From the NCBI GenBank assembly GCA_963769745.1, contig CAVYNB010000016.1, positions 1 to 64,000 of the forward strand: a stretch of DNA of 64,000 bases. The letters are read 5' to 3'. Both the position numbers and the translations under genes were made by a program. How positions within the stretch are numbered: the stretch's first letter is position 1; every line of letters starts with the position of its first letter. Below, in pieces: positions 42,282-51,038 of this stretch. The stretch is from JALORV01 sp963769745 (GTDB taxonomy: Bacteria; Pseudomonadota; Gammaproteobacteria; Burkholderiales; Burkholderiaceae_F). The notes below the pieces were generated by a model. It was not told the DNA's origin, searched no databases, and saw only the letters and a list, made by a program, of their open reading frames with translations.

Positions 42282-44003
42282 TTACAACGAGGCCTCGGTG
42301 GATGGCGCGGACGCTGCTCGTGCCGCCGTGAGCGTCGGCGTACTGCCATCGCGCAACTCGCGCCGCAGGATCTTGCCGACGTTGGTCTTCGGCAGCGGCT
42401 CGCTGCGGAACTCGACGATGCGCGGAATCTTGTAGCCCGTCAGATGCTGCTTGCAGTGCGCGAGCACCTCGGCCTCCGTCAGCGTCGGGTCCTTGCGCAC
42501 AACTATCACCTTGACCGCTTCGCCGGAGCGCTCATCGGGAACGCCAACGGCGGCGGCTTCGGTCACGCCGGGGTGCGCCGTCAGCACATCCTCGACTTCG
42601 TTGGGGAACACCTTGAATCCGGACACCACGATCATGTCTTTCTTCCGGTCCGTGAGACGGATCTCGCCGCGCTCGTCCATCACGCCCATGTCGCCGGTGC
42701 GAAGCCAGCCGTCGGGGGTGAACACCTTGGCGGTCTCGTCCGACCGGTTCCAGTAGCCCTTCATCACCTGCGGACCCCGGAGGCAGATTTCGCCGATCTC
42801 GCCGAGTGCAAGTGCGTTGCCATCGTCGTCGAGGATCGCCGCGTCGGTACTGGGCAGCGGCACGCCGATCTGTCCGCTCCACTCCACAATGGTGACCGGG
42901 TTGGCAATCGCCACCGGCGCACTCTCCGTAAGACCATAGCCTTCGACCAGCGGCACGCCGGTCATCTGCTTCCAGCGATGCGCAACGACCTGCTGTACGG
43001 CCATGCCGCCGGCCACCGCGAGCTTCAGTCCACTCCAGTCGACGCTGGCGGAATCCGGTGCATCGAGCAGCGCGCGGAACAGCGTGTTGACGCCGATGAT
43101 CGCGGTGAAGCGCGTCTGCCGGAGTGCCTTGATGAACGCTGGCAGGTCGCGCGGGTTCGCAATCAGCACCGTCTGAGTGCCAATGCTGAGGAAGGACAGG
43201 CAGCCAGTCAGCGCGAAGACGTGATAAAGGGGCAGCGGGATGACGAGCGTTTCAACGCCGTCTTTCAGGTTGGGTGACATCCAGGCTGCCACCTGGAGCA
43301 CGTTGGCCACCATATTGCCGTGCGTGAGCATCGCCCCCTTGGCCACGCCAGTCGTGCCACCGGTGTACTGCAGGAAGGCAAGATCAGAGTGGTTCAGTGT
43401 CACGTCGTCGGGTGACTGCGCACGACCGGCGGCCAGCACGCGGTTGAAGTTCACCGCACCGCGCAGCCGCCAGGGCGGCACCAGCTTCTTCACATGCTTG
43501 ACCACGGCGTTTGTCAGCAGCCGCTTGACCGGCGGCAGCAGATCTCCCACCTGGGTTGTAATGACGAAGCGCACCGGCGTGGAACTGACCACCTGCTCAA
43601 GCGTGTGCGCGAAGTTTTCCAGCACCACGATGGCCGCGGCACCGGAGTCGTTCAACTGGTGTTCCAGCTCGCGCGGTGTGTAGAGTGGGTTGACATTGAC
43701 CACCACCAGCCCGGCCCGCAGCACTCCGAACATCGCAACCGGGTACTGCAAGAGATTGGGCATCATCAGGGCGACACGATCGCCGCGCTTCAGCTTTGCG
43801 ACCTTCTGGAGCCAGGCGGCAAACGCGCCGCTGGCTTCGTCGAGCTGCCGGAATGTCATCACCGTGCCCATCGAGCTGAACGCCGGCCGTTCGGCAAATC
43901 GCGTGCACGTGGTGGTCAGCACGTCCTTGAGCGACGGGAAGTCGTTGATGTCGATATCGGCCGGGACACCCGCCGGGTATTGAGCGAGCCAGGGCTTGCG
44001 CAT
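42282..44003 (-). CDS. fadD: Long-chain fatty acid-CoA ligase
   Basis: A 573-residue AMP-forming acyl-CoA synthetase of the FadD class. It has the P-loop YTGGTTGVAKGAMLTH, EGYGLTESAPVA, and DGWLRTGDMGVMDERGEI with RKKDMIVVSGFKVFPNEVE, and ends with the catalytic-Lys region LPKTNVGKILRREL. It activates long-chain fatty acids to CoA esters for beta-oxidation or lipid synthesis. ATG 44003 follows a GAGG at five bases. It is convergent with the methyltransferase gene and, from the sequence, not part of the APE-like operon, but it could contribute acyl groups. Confidence 0.93.
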   Translation of the reverse strand: MRKPWLAQYPAGVPADIDINDFPSLKDVLTTTCTRFAERPAFSSMGTVMTFRQLDEASGAFAAWLQKVAKLKRGDRVALMMPNLLQYPVAMFGVLRAGLVVVNVNPLYTPRELEHQLNDSGAAAIVVLENFAHTLEQVVSSTPVRFVITTQVGDLLPPVKRLLTNAVVKHVKKLVPPWRLRGAVNFNRVLAAGRAQSPDDVTLNHSDLAFLQYTGGTTGVAKGAMLTHGNMVANVLQVAAWMSPNLKDGVETLVIPLPLYHVFALTGCLSFLSIGTQTVLIANPRDLPAFIKALRQTRFTAIIGVNTLFRALLDAPDSASVDWSGLKLAVAGGMAVQQVVAHRWKQMTGVPLVEGYGLTESAPVAIANPVTIVEWSGQIGVPLPSTDAAILDDDGNALALGEIGEICLRGPQVMKGYWNRSDETAKVFTPDGWLRTGDMGVMDERGEIRLTDRKKDMIVVSGFKVFPNEVEDVLTAHPGVTEAAAVGVPDERSGEAVKVIVVRKDPTLTEAEVLAHCKQHLTGYKIPRIVEFRSEPLPKTNVGKILRRELRDGSTPTLTAARAASAPSTEASL

Positions 44004-44170
44004 GCGGACCTCACCTGTCTTCGTGTGGGCGGCTGCACCACTCGCTTGAAGTTTGCCCGCCGGCACTGGCAATGTTCTGAGCGATGACAACGGAAGTTCC
44101 TCTGGCACGTCGGCGACGCTCGGAAATTGCCAGACTGCCTTTCAGTGCCTAGTCCCACAAACTCATTGCG

Positions 44171-44605
44171 TCACTCGTTGGCGACCGACCCGAGCTTGCC
44201 CAACTTCGCAGCGACTGCGCGGGCGGCCACCAGCAGATCCGCCACCAGGCGCTCGTCGATCATCAGCTGACCTTCGTACTCGCCTTTGTTGCGCACATCG
44301 TGACACTTGGCCAGAACACGCCACACCTCCGGGCCGAGGCCGAGCGTGTGGGGCAGCAACTGGAAGACGATGTATCGATTGCTCGAGCGATACCCGCGCC
44401 GCCGCAGCGCGGCCAGGCACAGCGCATGTGCTGCGTTGTAAGCGAGGTCGAAGCGACTTTCGAGCGCGAGCGACCCCTTGCCCGCATCGGCGAGCCGCGC
44501 CAATCCTGAACGCCTGAGGCCCTCGAACTCGGCCGCATCGGCTGGCTCCTCGTGCAGCGGCTTACCAGCACCGCACAGGTTCTCAAAGGCCGAGGGCATG
44601 TTCAT
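44171..44605 (-). CDS. HEPN-domain protein, partner of the HTH-nucleotidyltransferase
   Basis: A 144-residue all-helical protein of the HEPN type. The core ESRFDLAYNAAHALCLAAL is followed by VLAKCHDVRNKGEYEGQL, where Arg105-Asn106 and Tyr110 take the place of the Rx4-6H RNase motif. The strict His is absent in that spacing, so RNase activity is uncertain. The gene overlaps the upstream nucleotidyltransferase gene by 23 bases. Paired HEPN and nucleotidyltransferase proteins are known as toxin-antitoxin modules, and some serve other roles. Confidence 0.85.
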   Translation of the reverse strand: MNMPSAFENLCGAGKPLHEEPADAAEFEGLRRSGLARLADAGKGSLALESRFDLAYNAAHALCLAALRRRGYRSSNRYIVFQLLPHTLGLGPEVWRVLAKCHDVRNKGEYEGQLMIDERLVADLLVAARAVAAKLGKLGSVANE

Positions 44606-45224
44606 CTCCCTTCAGCCAGATCTTGGGCTGTTGCAGGACACGTTTGACGAACGCGCCGCCGCTCTTGACGCGCTTGGCCAACTCGGAAGGCGTGAAAATC
44701 GTCGCGTTTACCTTGCGCCCGAGCTGTTGGCTCACCGCTTCGAGCGCTTCGAACAGATCGGCGTATGTGAGATCGTTGCTCACGATCATCAGGTCGATAT
44801 CGCTGCTCGCACTGTCGCTCCGCTTTGCCACGGAGCCGTAGACGAAGGCCGCGTGGATACGCTTTGCCAGGGGCGCAAGTGCCTCCCGCAGAGGCTCCGC
44901 CAAGCCCATTGTCTTGCGAACAACACCGCACAGTTCTTGAAAGATCGGTGAGTCGGGGTTGGCCTGATAGTGCTTCTGGTTGCCCGACACTTGCACCGTG
45001 GCCAGTCCGCTCTTCGCCAGCCGCGCCAGCTCGCGCTGGACAGCACCTGACCCCGCGCGCGCTAGCGCGATGAGCTCGTTGGCATAGAAGCTTCTGTCCG
45101 GCTGCCCGAACAGGAGCACAAGAACGCGCTGTTGAGTACCGGTGAAAAGTGCGTCGGCAAGGCTGATGCGTTCCAGGACGCGCTTGGCTGCTGGCGTGCG
45201 ATGGGCGGATGCGGGGCGTGGCAT
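44583..45224 (-). CDS. Winged-helix / MNT-type nucleotidyltransferase
   Basis: A 213-residue two-domain protein. Residues about 20-90 form a winged helix (FYANELIALARAGSGAVQRELARLAKSGLATVQ). Residues about 120-213 form a minimal nucleotidyltransferase with GS (130-131) and the metal pair Asp142/Asp144 (GSVAKRSDSASSDIDLMIV). All catalytic residues are present. In HEPN/MNT modules the MNT enzyme AMPylates and inactivates the HEPN toxin; here the DNA-binding domain is built in and could repress the operon through the twin boxes just upstream. ATG 45224 is chosen for domain integrity. Confidence 0.88.
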   Translation of the reverse strand: MPRPASAHRTPAAKRVLERISLADALFTGTQQRVLVLLFGQPDRSFYANELIALARAGSGAVQRELARLAKSGLATVQVSGNQKHYQANPDSPIFQELCGVVRKTMGLAEPLREALAPLAKRIHAAFVYGSVAKRSDSASSDIDLMIVSNDLTYADLFEALEAVSQQLGRKVNATIFTPSELAKRVKSGGAFVKRVLQQPKIWLKGDEHALGL

Positions 45225-45236
45225 GACAGCCAGATC

Positions 45237-45274
45237 ATACCCAATTTGGGCTCGATCGTGCCCAGATTGGGTAT
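45237..45274 (-). promoter_or_regulatory. Twin palindromic operator of the HTH-MNT/HEPN operon
   Basis: Two 15-base boxes, ATACCCAATTTGGGC and GCCCAGATTGGGTAT, face each other across eight bases, 14 of 15 positions matching as an inverted repeat. Each box is itself nearly palindromic (CCCAAtTTGGG). The minus-strand -10-like TATGAT (45239-45234) overlaps the downstream box, 13 bases before the ATG. This is a strong candidate for autoregulation by the encoded winged helix. Confidence 0.75.
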
Positions 45275-45386
45275 TAAGTCGCCACCGGCCGTCCACACTG
45301 GGACTCGTATGCAGGCGACTTAGCTAATCGCTCGAAAGTGGCGAACTCGAGGTGCCATCGCCACTGCAGGCCGGTGGCACCGACGC

Positions 45387-45421
45387 AAAAGTAAAAGGGC
45401 CTGCAGCAATTGCAGGCCCTT
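45387..45421 (-). terminator. Rho-independent terminator after tRNA-Arg
   Basis: On the minus strand an 11-base-pair stem (AAGGGCCTGCA at 45421-45411 against 45405-45395) with a five-base loop is followed by T-rich TTTTACTTTTG. It starts eight bases after the tRNA 3' end. Confidence 0.85.
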
Positions 45422-45428
45422 CAGGAGT

Positions 45429-45505
45429 TGGCGCGCCCGGCAGGATTCGAACCCACGACCCCTTGGTTCGTAGCCAAGTACTCTATCCAACTGAGCTACG
45501 GGCGC
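45429..45505 (-). tRNA. tRNA-Arg (anticodon ACG)
   Basis: A complete tRNA on the minus strand: acceptor GCGCCCG/CGGGCGC, D-arm GCTC-AGTTGGAT-AGAGC region, anticodon stem CTTGG/CCAAG with loop CTACGAA (ACG, read as ICG after deamination), variable loop AGGTC-like, and T-arm GTGGGTTCGAATCC. CCA is encoded. It decodes CGU, CGC and CGA. Confidence 0.96.
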
Positions 45506-45560
45506 GAGGTCGCGAGTTTACCATGCGGCCTCGCGACGAACTGCCGACGCGGCAGCGGAT

Positions 45561-46226
45561 CTAGAAGCCGATCGTCACGCCAATGCTTGCCACCGGGAAG
45601 TACTTGAAGTTCTTGATGCTGTCCTGCAGGTCGATTGCTTCGGCCGCTGCGTTGGCCTGCAGCTGGCTGCATTGCGCCGCGGGTAATGAAGGACCGCAGG
45701 TCGCTGTCAGGGTGGCCTTGGGGTTGCCCTGGAACATCACGCCGAGGTCGAAGTAGAAATTGACGCCGGCCCCCGAGACGTTGCCGTAGCCGATGCCCAG
45801 GTAAGGCGCCGCCGAGTTGCCGGACTTGACCGTGCCCGACAGGCTGCCGATCGCCGCCGCCGGATAGACCACACCGTTCAGCGTAAAGGTGCCCCCGGTC
45901 GGCACGCCGGTGACATCGACCTTGTTGTCATTCAGGATCAGGCCGCCCGTGATGCGGAACGGGCCGAGGGGACTCCAGTCCAGGAACAGGTTGCCGTTCG
46001 AGAGCTTCGGCTTGGCGTCGTACTCGACGTCGCTCGAATCGACCGAGGTGCTGAAGCTGAGATAGGAGTAGCCGACCCGCGCCGACAGCGTGGGCAGGAC
46101 TTCGACCGCGACATCTGCGCCGATACCGGTCGTGCCGGCACGGACGCCGACACCCGCGGCCAGCGCGCCATTGGCAGCCAGCAACGCGGCAACAGGCAGG
46201 ATCATTCGCAACATCTTCACGCGCAT
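45561..46226 (-). CDS. Outer-membrane beta-barrel protein
   Basis: A 221-residue exported protein: signal peptide 1-23 (ending NGALA), then alternating hydrophobic strands (VEVLPTLSARVGYSYLSFS, GNLFLDWSPLGPFRITGGL, AAPYLGIGYGNV, VNFYFDLGVMFQG) and a C-terminal VASIGVTIGF. The terminal Phe and strand pattern mark a small OmpA/OmpW-like barrel. An inserted loop near residues 170-195 carries two Cys. The specific function is not recognisable. It lies between two tRNA genes. Confidence 0.83.
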   Translation of the reverse strand: MRVKMLRMILPVAALLAANGALAAGVGVRAGTTGIGADVAVEVLPTLSARVGYSYLSFSTSVDSSDVEYDAKPKLSNGNLFLDWSPLGPFRITGGLILNDNKVDVTGVPTGGTFTLNGVVYPAAAIGSLSGTVKSGNSAAPYLGIGYGNVSGAGVNFYFDLGVMFQGNPKATLTATCGPSLPAAQCSQLQANAAAEAIDLQDSIKNFKYFPVASIGVTIGF

Positions 46227-46321
46227 CTCCGGTCGAGTGTGAATCGGGCGGATTATTCAACGGTATGCGGCGCACAGGCGAGACTGCAGATGATCTAGCC
46301 GCGATGCGGTATGAGGAAATG

Positions 46322-46349
46322 AAAACGCCCCCTGTGAAGGGGGCGTTTG
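46322..46349 (-). terminator. Rho-independent terminator after tRNA-Ser(GCT)
   Basis: On the minus strand a stem AAACGCCCCC / GGGGGCGTTT with a short loop (TTCAC-A) is followed by TTTTCATTTCC, three bases after the tRNA 3' end. It ends the lysC-tRNA transcript. Confidence 0.82.
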
Positions 46350-46352
46350 TAC

Positions 46353-46446
46353 TGGCGGAGACGGACGGATTCGAACCGTCGATGCACGTTTTTGCGCGCA
46401 TGCTCCCTTAGCAGGGGAGTGCCTTCGACCTCTCGGCCACGTCTCC
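46353..46446 (-). tRNA. tRNA-Ser (anticodon GCT)
   Basis: A complete class II tRNA on the minus strand: acceptor GGAGACG/CGTCTCC, anticodon stem CTCCC/GGGAG with loop CTGCTAA (anticodon GCT), long variable arm (CATGCGCGCAAAAACGTGCATC) and T-loop GTTCGAATC. CCA is encoded. It lies 70 bases after the lysC stop. Confidence 0.97.
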
Positions 46447-46516
46447 AAAAAAGTTTGCGCGGGATCGTGCCCGCGCCTTCGCGGATTCTAGGCGTTCGCC
46501 AAGCCCGCAGCAATTC

Positions 46517-47773
46517 TCAGGCCGGCGCCTGCTCGAGGCCGAACGCCTTGTGCAGGGCGCGCACCGCGAGCTCCATGTACTTGTCCTCGACCACGACGGA
46601 GATCTTGATCTCGCTGGTGGAGATCATCTGGATGTTGATCCCCTCTTCCGACAGGGTACGGAACATCAGGCTGGCGATGCCGACGTGCGAGCGCATGCCG
46701 ATGCCGACGACCGAGACCTTGGCGATCTTCGGGTCGCCGACGATCTGCTTCGCGGCGACGTGATCCTTGACCTGGGTGTTGAGGACGTCGAGTGCCTTCT
46801 GGTACTCGTTGCGGTGGACCGTGAAGGAAAAGTCGGTCGTCCCCTCGACGCTGATGTTCTGCACGATCATGTCGACATCGATATTGGCGTCGGCGATCGC
46901 ACCGAGGATCTGGTAGGCGATGCCGGGCCGGTCGGGAACTCGCGTGAGGGTGATCTTGGCCTCGTCGCGCGAGAACGCGACGCCGGAGATGACTGCCTTT
47001 TCCATCATTGAGGCTTCCTCGAAAGTGATCAGCGTGCCGGACGAGGCCTCCTCGGCCAGCGGCAGCCCGGGCTCCGTCAGGCTCGACAGCACGCGCAGCG
47101 GCACCTTGTACTTGCCCGCGAACTCGACAGAACGGATCTGCAGCACCTTGGATCCGAGGCTCGCCATTTCGAGCATCTCCTCGAAGGTGACTTTTTCCAG
47201 CCGGCGCGCCTCGGGAACGATGCGCGGATCGGTCGTGTAGACGCCGTCGACGTCGGTGTAGATGAGGCACTCGTCGGCCTTCAACGCCGCGGCGAGCGCG
47301 ACCGCAGATGTGTCGGAGCCCCCGCGCCCCAGTGTCGTGATGTTGCCGTACTCGTCGGCGCCCTGGAAGCCGGCGACGACGACGATCGCGCCTTGCGCGA
47401 GGTCGCGCCGGATGTTCTTCTCGTCGATCTCGAGAATGCGCGCCTTGGTAAATGCGCTGTCCGTCAGCACATGGACCTGCGGACCGGTGTAGCTCTTGGC
47501 CTGCAACCCGCGGTCCTTCAGGGCCATCGACAGCAACCCGATCGTGACCTGTTCGCCGGTCGACGCGACAACATCGAGCTCGCGCGGATCGGGATTCGAC
47601 TGGACTTCCTTGGCCAGCCCAAGCAGCCGATTGGTCTCGCCGCTCATGGCCGACACGACGACGACGAGCTGGTGGCCGGCCTTGTGCCACTTCTCGATAC
47701 GGCGCGCCACGTTCTTGATGCGGTCGACCGTGCCGACCGAGGTGCCGCCGTACTTGTGAACGATGAGAGCCAT
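46517..47773 (-). CDS. lysC: Aspartate kinase
   Basis: A 418-residue first enzyme of the aspartate pathway to lysine, methionine and threonine. The kinase domain starts with VHKYGGTSVGTVDRIKNVA; GFQGADEYGNITTLGRGGSDTSA and YTDVDGVYTTDPR follow. Two C-terminal ACT domains (GVAFSRDEAKITLTRVPDRP and KVSVVGIGMRSHVGIASLMF) give feedback control by end products. ATG 47773 starts at the conserved MALIVHKYGG. It lies downstream of tilS with a 208-base gap and its own promoter. Confidence 0.97.
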   Translation of the reverse strand: MALIVHKYGGTSVGTVDRIKNVARRIEKWHKAGHQLVVVVSAMSGETNRLLGLAKEVQSNPDPRELDVVASTGEQVTIGLLSMALKDRGLQAKSYTGPQVHVLTDSAFTKARILEIDEKNIRRDLAQGAIVVVAGFQGADEYGNITTLGRGGSDTSAVALAAALKADECLIYTDVDGVYTTDPRIVPEARRLEKVTFEEMLEMASLGSKVLQIRSVEFAGKYKVPLRVLSSLTEPGLPLAEEASSGTLITFEEASMMEKAVISGVAFSRDEAKITLTRVPDRPGIAYQILGAIADANIDVDMIVQNISVEGTTDFSFTVHRNEYQKALDVLNTQVKDHVAAKQIVGDPKIAKVSVVGIGMRSHVGIASLMFRTLSEEGINIQMISTSEIKISVVVEDKYMELAVRALHKAFGLEQAPA

Positions 47774-47827
47774 GGCCGCGCTGCTGTTCGCTGCGGAAAT
47801 TCGCTGCGGAAAGTTGATCAACTCGCG

Positions 47828-47833
47828 ATTATA
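47828..47833 (-). promoter_or_regulatory. Probable -10 element of the lysC promoter
   Basis: Minus-strand TATAAT (47833-47828) lies about 55 bases upstream of the lysC ATG, in the 208-base tilS-lysC gap. No good -35 is seen at 17 bases. The same gap holds imperfect direct repeats of CGCTCAGTCC(A/G)CGCC at about 47950-48000, of unknown meaning. Confidence 0.5.
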
Positions 47834-47981
47834 GGTGTGTAGGACATCGATTCCGAATGATCCGCGTCAGTCGCCGCACGGGAGATGCACCGTCACCGAA
47901 ACTCGGAGTGGTCGAATCCGTCCGACCGGAACAAGGTGCGCAGATGCGCCCGCTCAGTCCACGCCAATCAGTCCGCTCCGC

Positions 47982-49463
47982 TCAGTCCGCGCCGATCAGC
48001 GTGGCGTCGGGTTGCCACTCGATCGTGACGCGTTCACCGTCGCGATCCGTGAGCCTGACATCTGCGCCGAGGCCGGCAACGAAGATCAGTTCCCCATCGC
48101 GCCACAGCAGCGGCAGGCGCGCACGGTCAAAGTCGGCGATGCCGGCGTCCTGGTACAGCCGCTTGAGTGTTCGCGACGGTCGGCCGGCGTATGGCTTGAA
48201 GCGCTCGCCGCCGGCGCGCGGCCGCGCTTCGAGTGGCATGGCGGAAAGCCACGCGGGGTCGAATCCCTCGCGGTCCTGCGTGCGATGGAATCGCAGCACC
48301 CCGCCCCACCCGGGTAGCGCAATCTCGTCCTCGCCGGTCCAGCGGAACGCCTCGGCGTCGCGCGTCCCGGTGTCGCTGTCCTTGAGCAGCAGCAACCCGC
48401 GGTAGCGCCGGATCTCGCGCGCACCGATGCGCACGAGCAACCGCGCATCGCTGCGCGCATCGCGGGCCTGCTCCAGCATCTCGACCAGCCGCGCCCGCGA
48501 GAGGGCCTCGAGACCATGCGATGAGAGCCAGGCGCGCAGCACCCAGGTCTGCCGCGCCGCGGGCAGCGTCGCCAGCACGTCGAGCCGCAGCATGCCCACG
48601 GGCGCGGCGTCCTGACAGAGCGCCAGATCGTCATCGGCGACACTGCGCAATGCCTCGGTGGCCTCGGCCACCAGATCCACCGATCGCGCCGCGGCGGCGC
48701 GAAAGCCCGGCCGAAGGGCTTCAATGCGTGGCAGCACGTCGAGTCGCAACGCATTGCGCAGCAGGCTCCGATCGTCGTTGCTGTCGTCCTCGATGGTGGC
48801 GAGTCCGTGTCGATCGACATAGCGTTCGATGTCGGCCCGCGCGATATCGATGAACGGCCGAACCAGCAGCAAGCCGTCGGCATCGAAGCGACGTGACGGA
48901 GGAAATGCCGCCAGGCCCTCGAGGCCGGCGCCGCGCATCCACTGAATCAGGAAGGTCTCGACTCGATCGTCGCGGTGATGCGCGCAGCAAACGACCTGTG
49001 CGCCGACGTCGGCTGCGACGTCTGCCAGCGCCTCGTAACGCGCCTCACGCGCTGCTGCCTCGAGACCGCGCCCCGACCGCTGCACCGTGACCCGGCGTCC
49101 GACGAACCGAAGGCCCAGGGCCGTGGCGGAGGCCTCGCAATGCGCCAGCCACGCGTCGGAGTGGCGACTGATGCCGTGATGCACGTGCACGGCGATCACT
49201 TCGCCCAGACCCGTGCCGCGCTTCCGCGCCAGTCCGGCCATGACCTGCAGCAGCGCCGTGGAGTCGCGACCGCCGCTGTAACCGACGACTGCCGTGATCG
49301 CCTGACGGCGAGCCGAACGTCGCCGCAACGCCTCGTCGCCGCTGCGGTCAATGGCCTCGAGCCGCGCCTGCGCGCGCCGCAGCGCCGCGCCGGCCGCGTT
49401 CACCAGCAGTTCGTCGAGCGGATCAGGTCTCTTCGGTCGTGTTCTTGAAGCGGCCATAGGCAA
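47982..49463 (-). CDS. tilS: tRNA(Ile)-lysidine synthase
   Basis: A 493-residue ATP pyrophosphatase that converts C34 of tRNA-Ile(CAU) to lysidine, changing codon reading from AUG to AUA. The PP-loop SGGRDS is at 63-68. HHRDDRVETFLIQWMRG follows as the catalytic block, and C-terminal TilS domains extend through GGERFKPYAGRPSRTLKRLY, typical of the substrate-binding tail. It overlaps accA by about 40 bases, indicating coupling. ATG 49457 is an almost equal alternative start. Confidence 0.95.
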   Translation of the reverse strand: MPMAASRTRPKRPDPLDELLVNAAGAALRRAQARLEAIDRSGDEALRRRSARRQAITAVVGYSGGRDSTALLQVMAGLARKRGTGLGEVIAVHVHHGISRHSDAWLAHCEASATALGLRFVGRRVTVQRSGRGLEAAAREARYEALADVAADVGAQVVCCAHHRDDRVETFLIQWMRGAGLEGLAAFPPSRRFDADGLLLVRPFIDIARADIERYVDRHGLATIEDDSNDDRSLLRNALRLDVLPRIEALRPGFRAAAARSVDLVAEATEALRSVADDDLALCQDAAPVGMLRLDVLATLPAARQTWVLRAWLSSHGLEALSRARLVEMLEQARDARSDARLLVRIGAREIRRYRGLLLLKDSDTGTRDAEAFRWTGEDEIALPGWGGVLRFHRTQDREGFDPAWLSAMPLEARPRAGGERFKPYAGRPSRTLKRLYQDAGIADFDRARLPLLWRDGELIFVAGLGADVRLTDRDGERVTIEWQPDATLIGAD

Positions 49464-50397
49464 GGAGTCGCGCGTGGCGGGCCGCGACCAGTTCGCGCGG
49501 CTTGATGCCGGTGAACTGGCGCAGGGCGTCCGCCAGCGCGCGCTTCAGCAATGCCGACATCTGCTTGCTGTCGCGGTGCGCGCCACCCAGCGGCTCGGTG
49601 ACGATCTTGTCGATCAGGCCGAGCGCCTTCAGGCGATGCGCCGTCAGTCCCAGCGCCTCGGCGGCCTCGGGCGCCTTGTCGGCGCTCTTCCAGAGAATCG
49701 ACGCGCATCCCTCCGGCGAGATCACCGAATAGGTCGCGTATTGCAGCATCAGCACCTGGTCGGCTACTGCGATGGCGAGCGCGCCGCCGGAGCCGCCCTC
49801 GCCGATGATCGTCGTAATGATCGGAACCTTGAGCTGCGACATCTCGTAGAGGTTGTGGCCGATCGCCTCCGACTGGCCGCGCTCCTCGGCGTCGATGCCC
49901 GGATAGGCCCCCGGGGTGTCGACGAAAGTGAAAACCGGCAGGCCGAATTTTTCCGCGAGCTTCATCAGCCGCAGTGCCTTGCGATAGCCCTCCGGCTTGC
50001 TCATGCCGAAGTTGCGCAGCGCCCGCTCCTTCGTGTCGCGGCCCTTCTGATGTCCGAGCACGAAGACGGCCTGCCCGTTGAAGCGGGCCAGTCCGCCGAT
50101 GATCGACAGATCGTCCGAAAAGGAGCGGTCGCCGTGCAGTTCGTGGAAGTCGGTGAAGATGTCCTCGACGTAGTCGAGTGTGTACGGCCGCTGCGGATGG
50201 CGCGCGATCTGCGACACCTGCCACGGCGAGAGCTTGGCGTAGATGTCCTTCATCAGGCCCTGGCTCTTCTTCTGCAGCCGCTCGATCTCCTCGGAGATGT
50301 CGACCGCCGAATCGTCCTGCACGAAGCGCAGTTCGTCGATCTTGGCTTCAAGCTCCGCGATCGGCTGTTCGAAGTCGAGGAATGTGGTCTTGGCCAT
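49423..50397 (-). CDS. accA: Acetyl-CoA carboxylase carboxyltransferase subunit alpha
   Basis: A 324-residue subunit that with AccD transfers carboxyl from biotin to acetyl-CoA, giving malonyl-CoA for fatty acid synthesis. Start MAKTTFLDFEQPIAELEAKI matches the usual N-terminus. VLGHQKGRDTKERALRNFGM, VFTFVDTPGAYPGIDAEERGQ and IIGEGGSGGALAIAVAD are the crotonase-like core. ATG 50397 overlaps the alkA stop by one base (TGATG). Flanked by alkA and tilS in the order usual for betaproteobacteria. Confidence 0.97.
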   Translation of the reverse strand: MAKTTFLDFEQPIAELEAKIDELRFVQDDSAVDISEEIERLQKKSQGLMKDIYAKLSPWQVSQIARHPQRPYTLDYVEDIFTDFHELHGDRSFSDDLSIIGGLARFNGQAVFVLGHQKGRDTKERALRNFGMSKPEGYRKALRLMKLAEKFGLPVFTFVDTPGAYPGIDAEERGQSEAIGHNLYEMSQLKVPIITTIIGEGGSGGALAIAVADQVLMLQYATYSVISPEGCASILWKSADKAPEAAEALGLTAHRLKALGLIDKIVTEPLGGAHRDSKQMSALLKRALADALRQFTGIKPRELVAARHARLLAYGRFKNTTEET

Positions 50398-51038
50398 CAG
50401 TACTCCACGGGAACCGGGTCCAGGCTGCGCCACAGATACCAGGTCGCCACGCTGCGCCACGGCTCCCATGCCGCTGCCAGCGCGGTGACCTGTGCGCGCG
50501 CATCCTTGCCCGTCATCGGCGCGCCGTCGAAATAATTGAGACTCACCGCCTTCAGCAATCCCAGGTCATCCAGCGGCAGGACATTAGGCCGGAGCAGGTT
50601 GAAGATCAAGAACATCTCGGCGGTCCAGCGGCCGATGCCCCTGATGTCGATCAGTTCGGCGATGATTTCCTCGTCGTCCTGCTCGGCATAGCGCGCCGGA
50701 TCGACGCGACCGCTGACGATGTGCTGAGCGAGGTCGCGGATGTACTCGACCTTGCGATCCGAAAGCCCGCACGCGCGCAACGTCGTGGCGCGACGGCGCA
50801 GCACGGCCTTCGGCGACAGCTCGCCGCAGCAGGTCGAAAAACGGCCCCAAACCGATTCTGCCGCCTTCACCGAGATCTGCTGCCCGACGATCGAGCGCGC
50901 CAGTGTCGTGAACGGATCGCCGCGCGTAGCGAGCGCCACGCGCGGATGCGCGGCGATGATGCGCGCCATCGTGGCATCGCGGCGCCCCAGCGTGCGCTTG
51001 GCGCGCGACCAGTACTCCGGGCGGGGCCGCGATGCCAT
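50397..51038 (-). CDS. alkA: DNA-3-methyladenine glycosylase II (AlkA-type HhH-GPD)
   Basis: A 213-residue base-excision repair glycosylase. The helix-hairpin-helix is LIDIRGIGRWTAEMFLIF, followed by the catalytic Asp region VLPLDDLGLLKAV (HhH-GPD). SIVGQQISVKAAESVW is the usual N-terminal helical block. It lacks the iron-sulfur Cys cluster of Nth/MutY and the long N-terminal domain of E. coli AlkA, so it is a compact single-domain form. Located between cysS and accA. Confidence 0.93.
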   Translation of the reverse strand: MASRPRPEYWSRAKRTLGRRDATMARIIAAHPRVALATRGDPFTTLARSIVGQQISVKAAESVWGRFSTCCGELSPKAVLRRRATTLRACGLSDRKVEYIRDLAQHIVSGRVDPARYAEQDDEEIIAELIDIRGIGRWTAEMFLIFNLLRPNVLPLDDLGLLKAVSLNYFDGAPMTGKDARAQVTALAAAWEPWRSVATWYLWRSLDPVPVEY

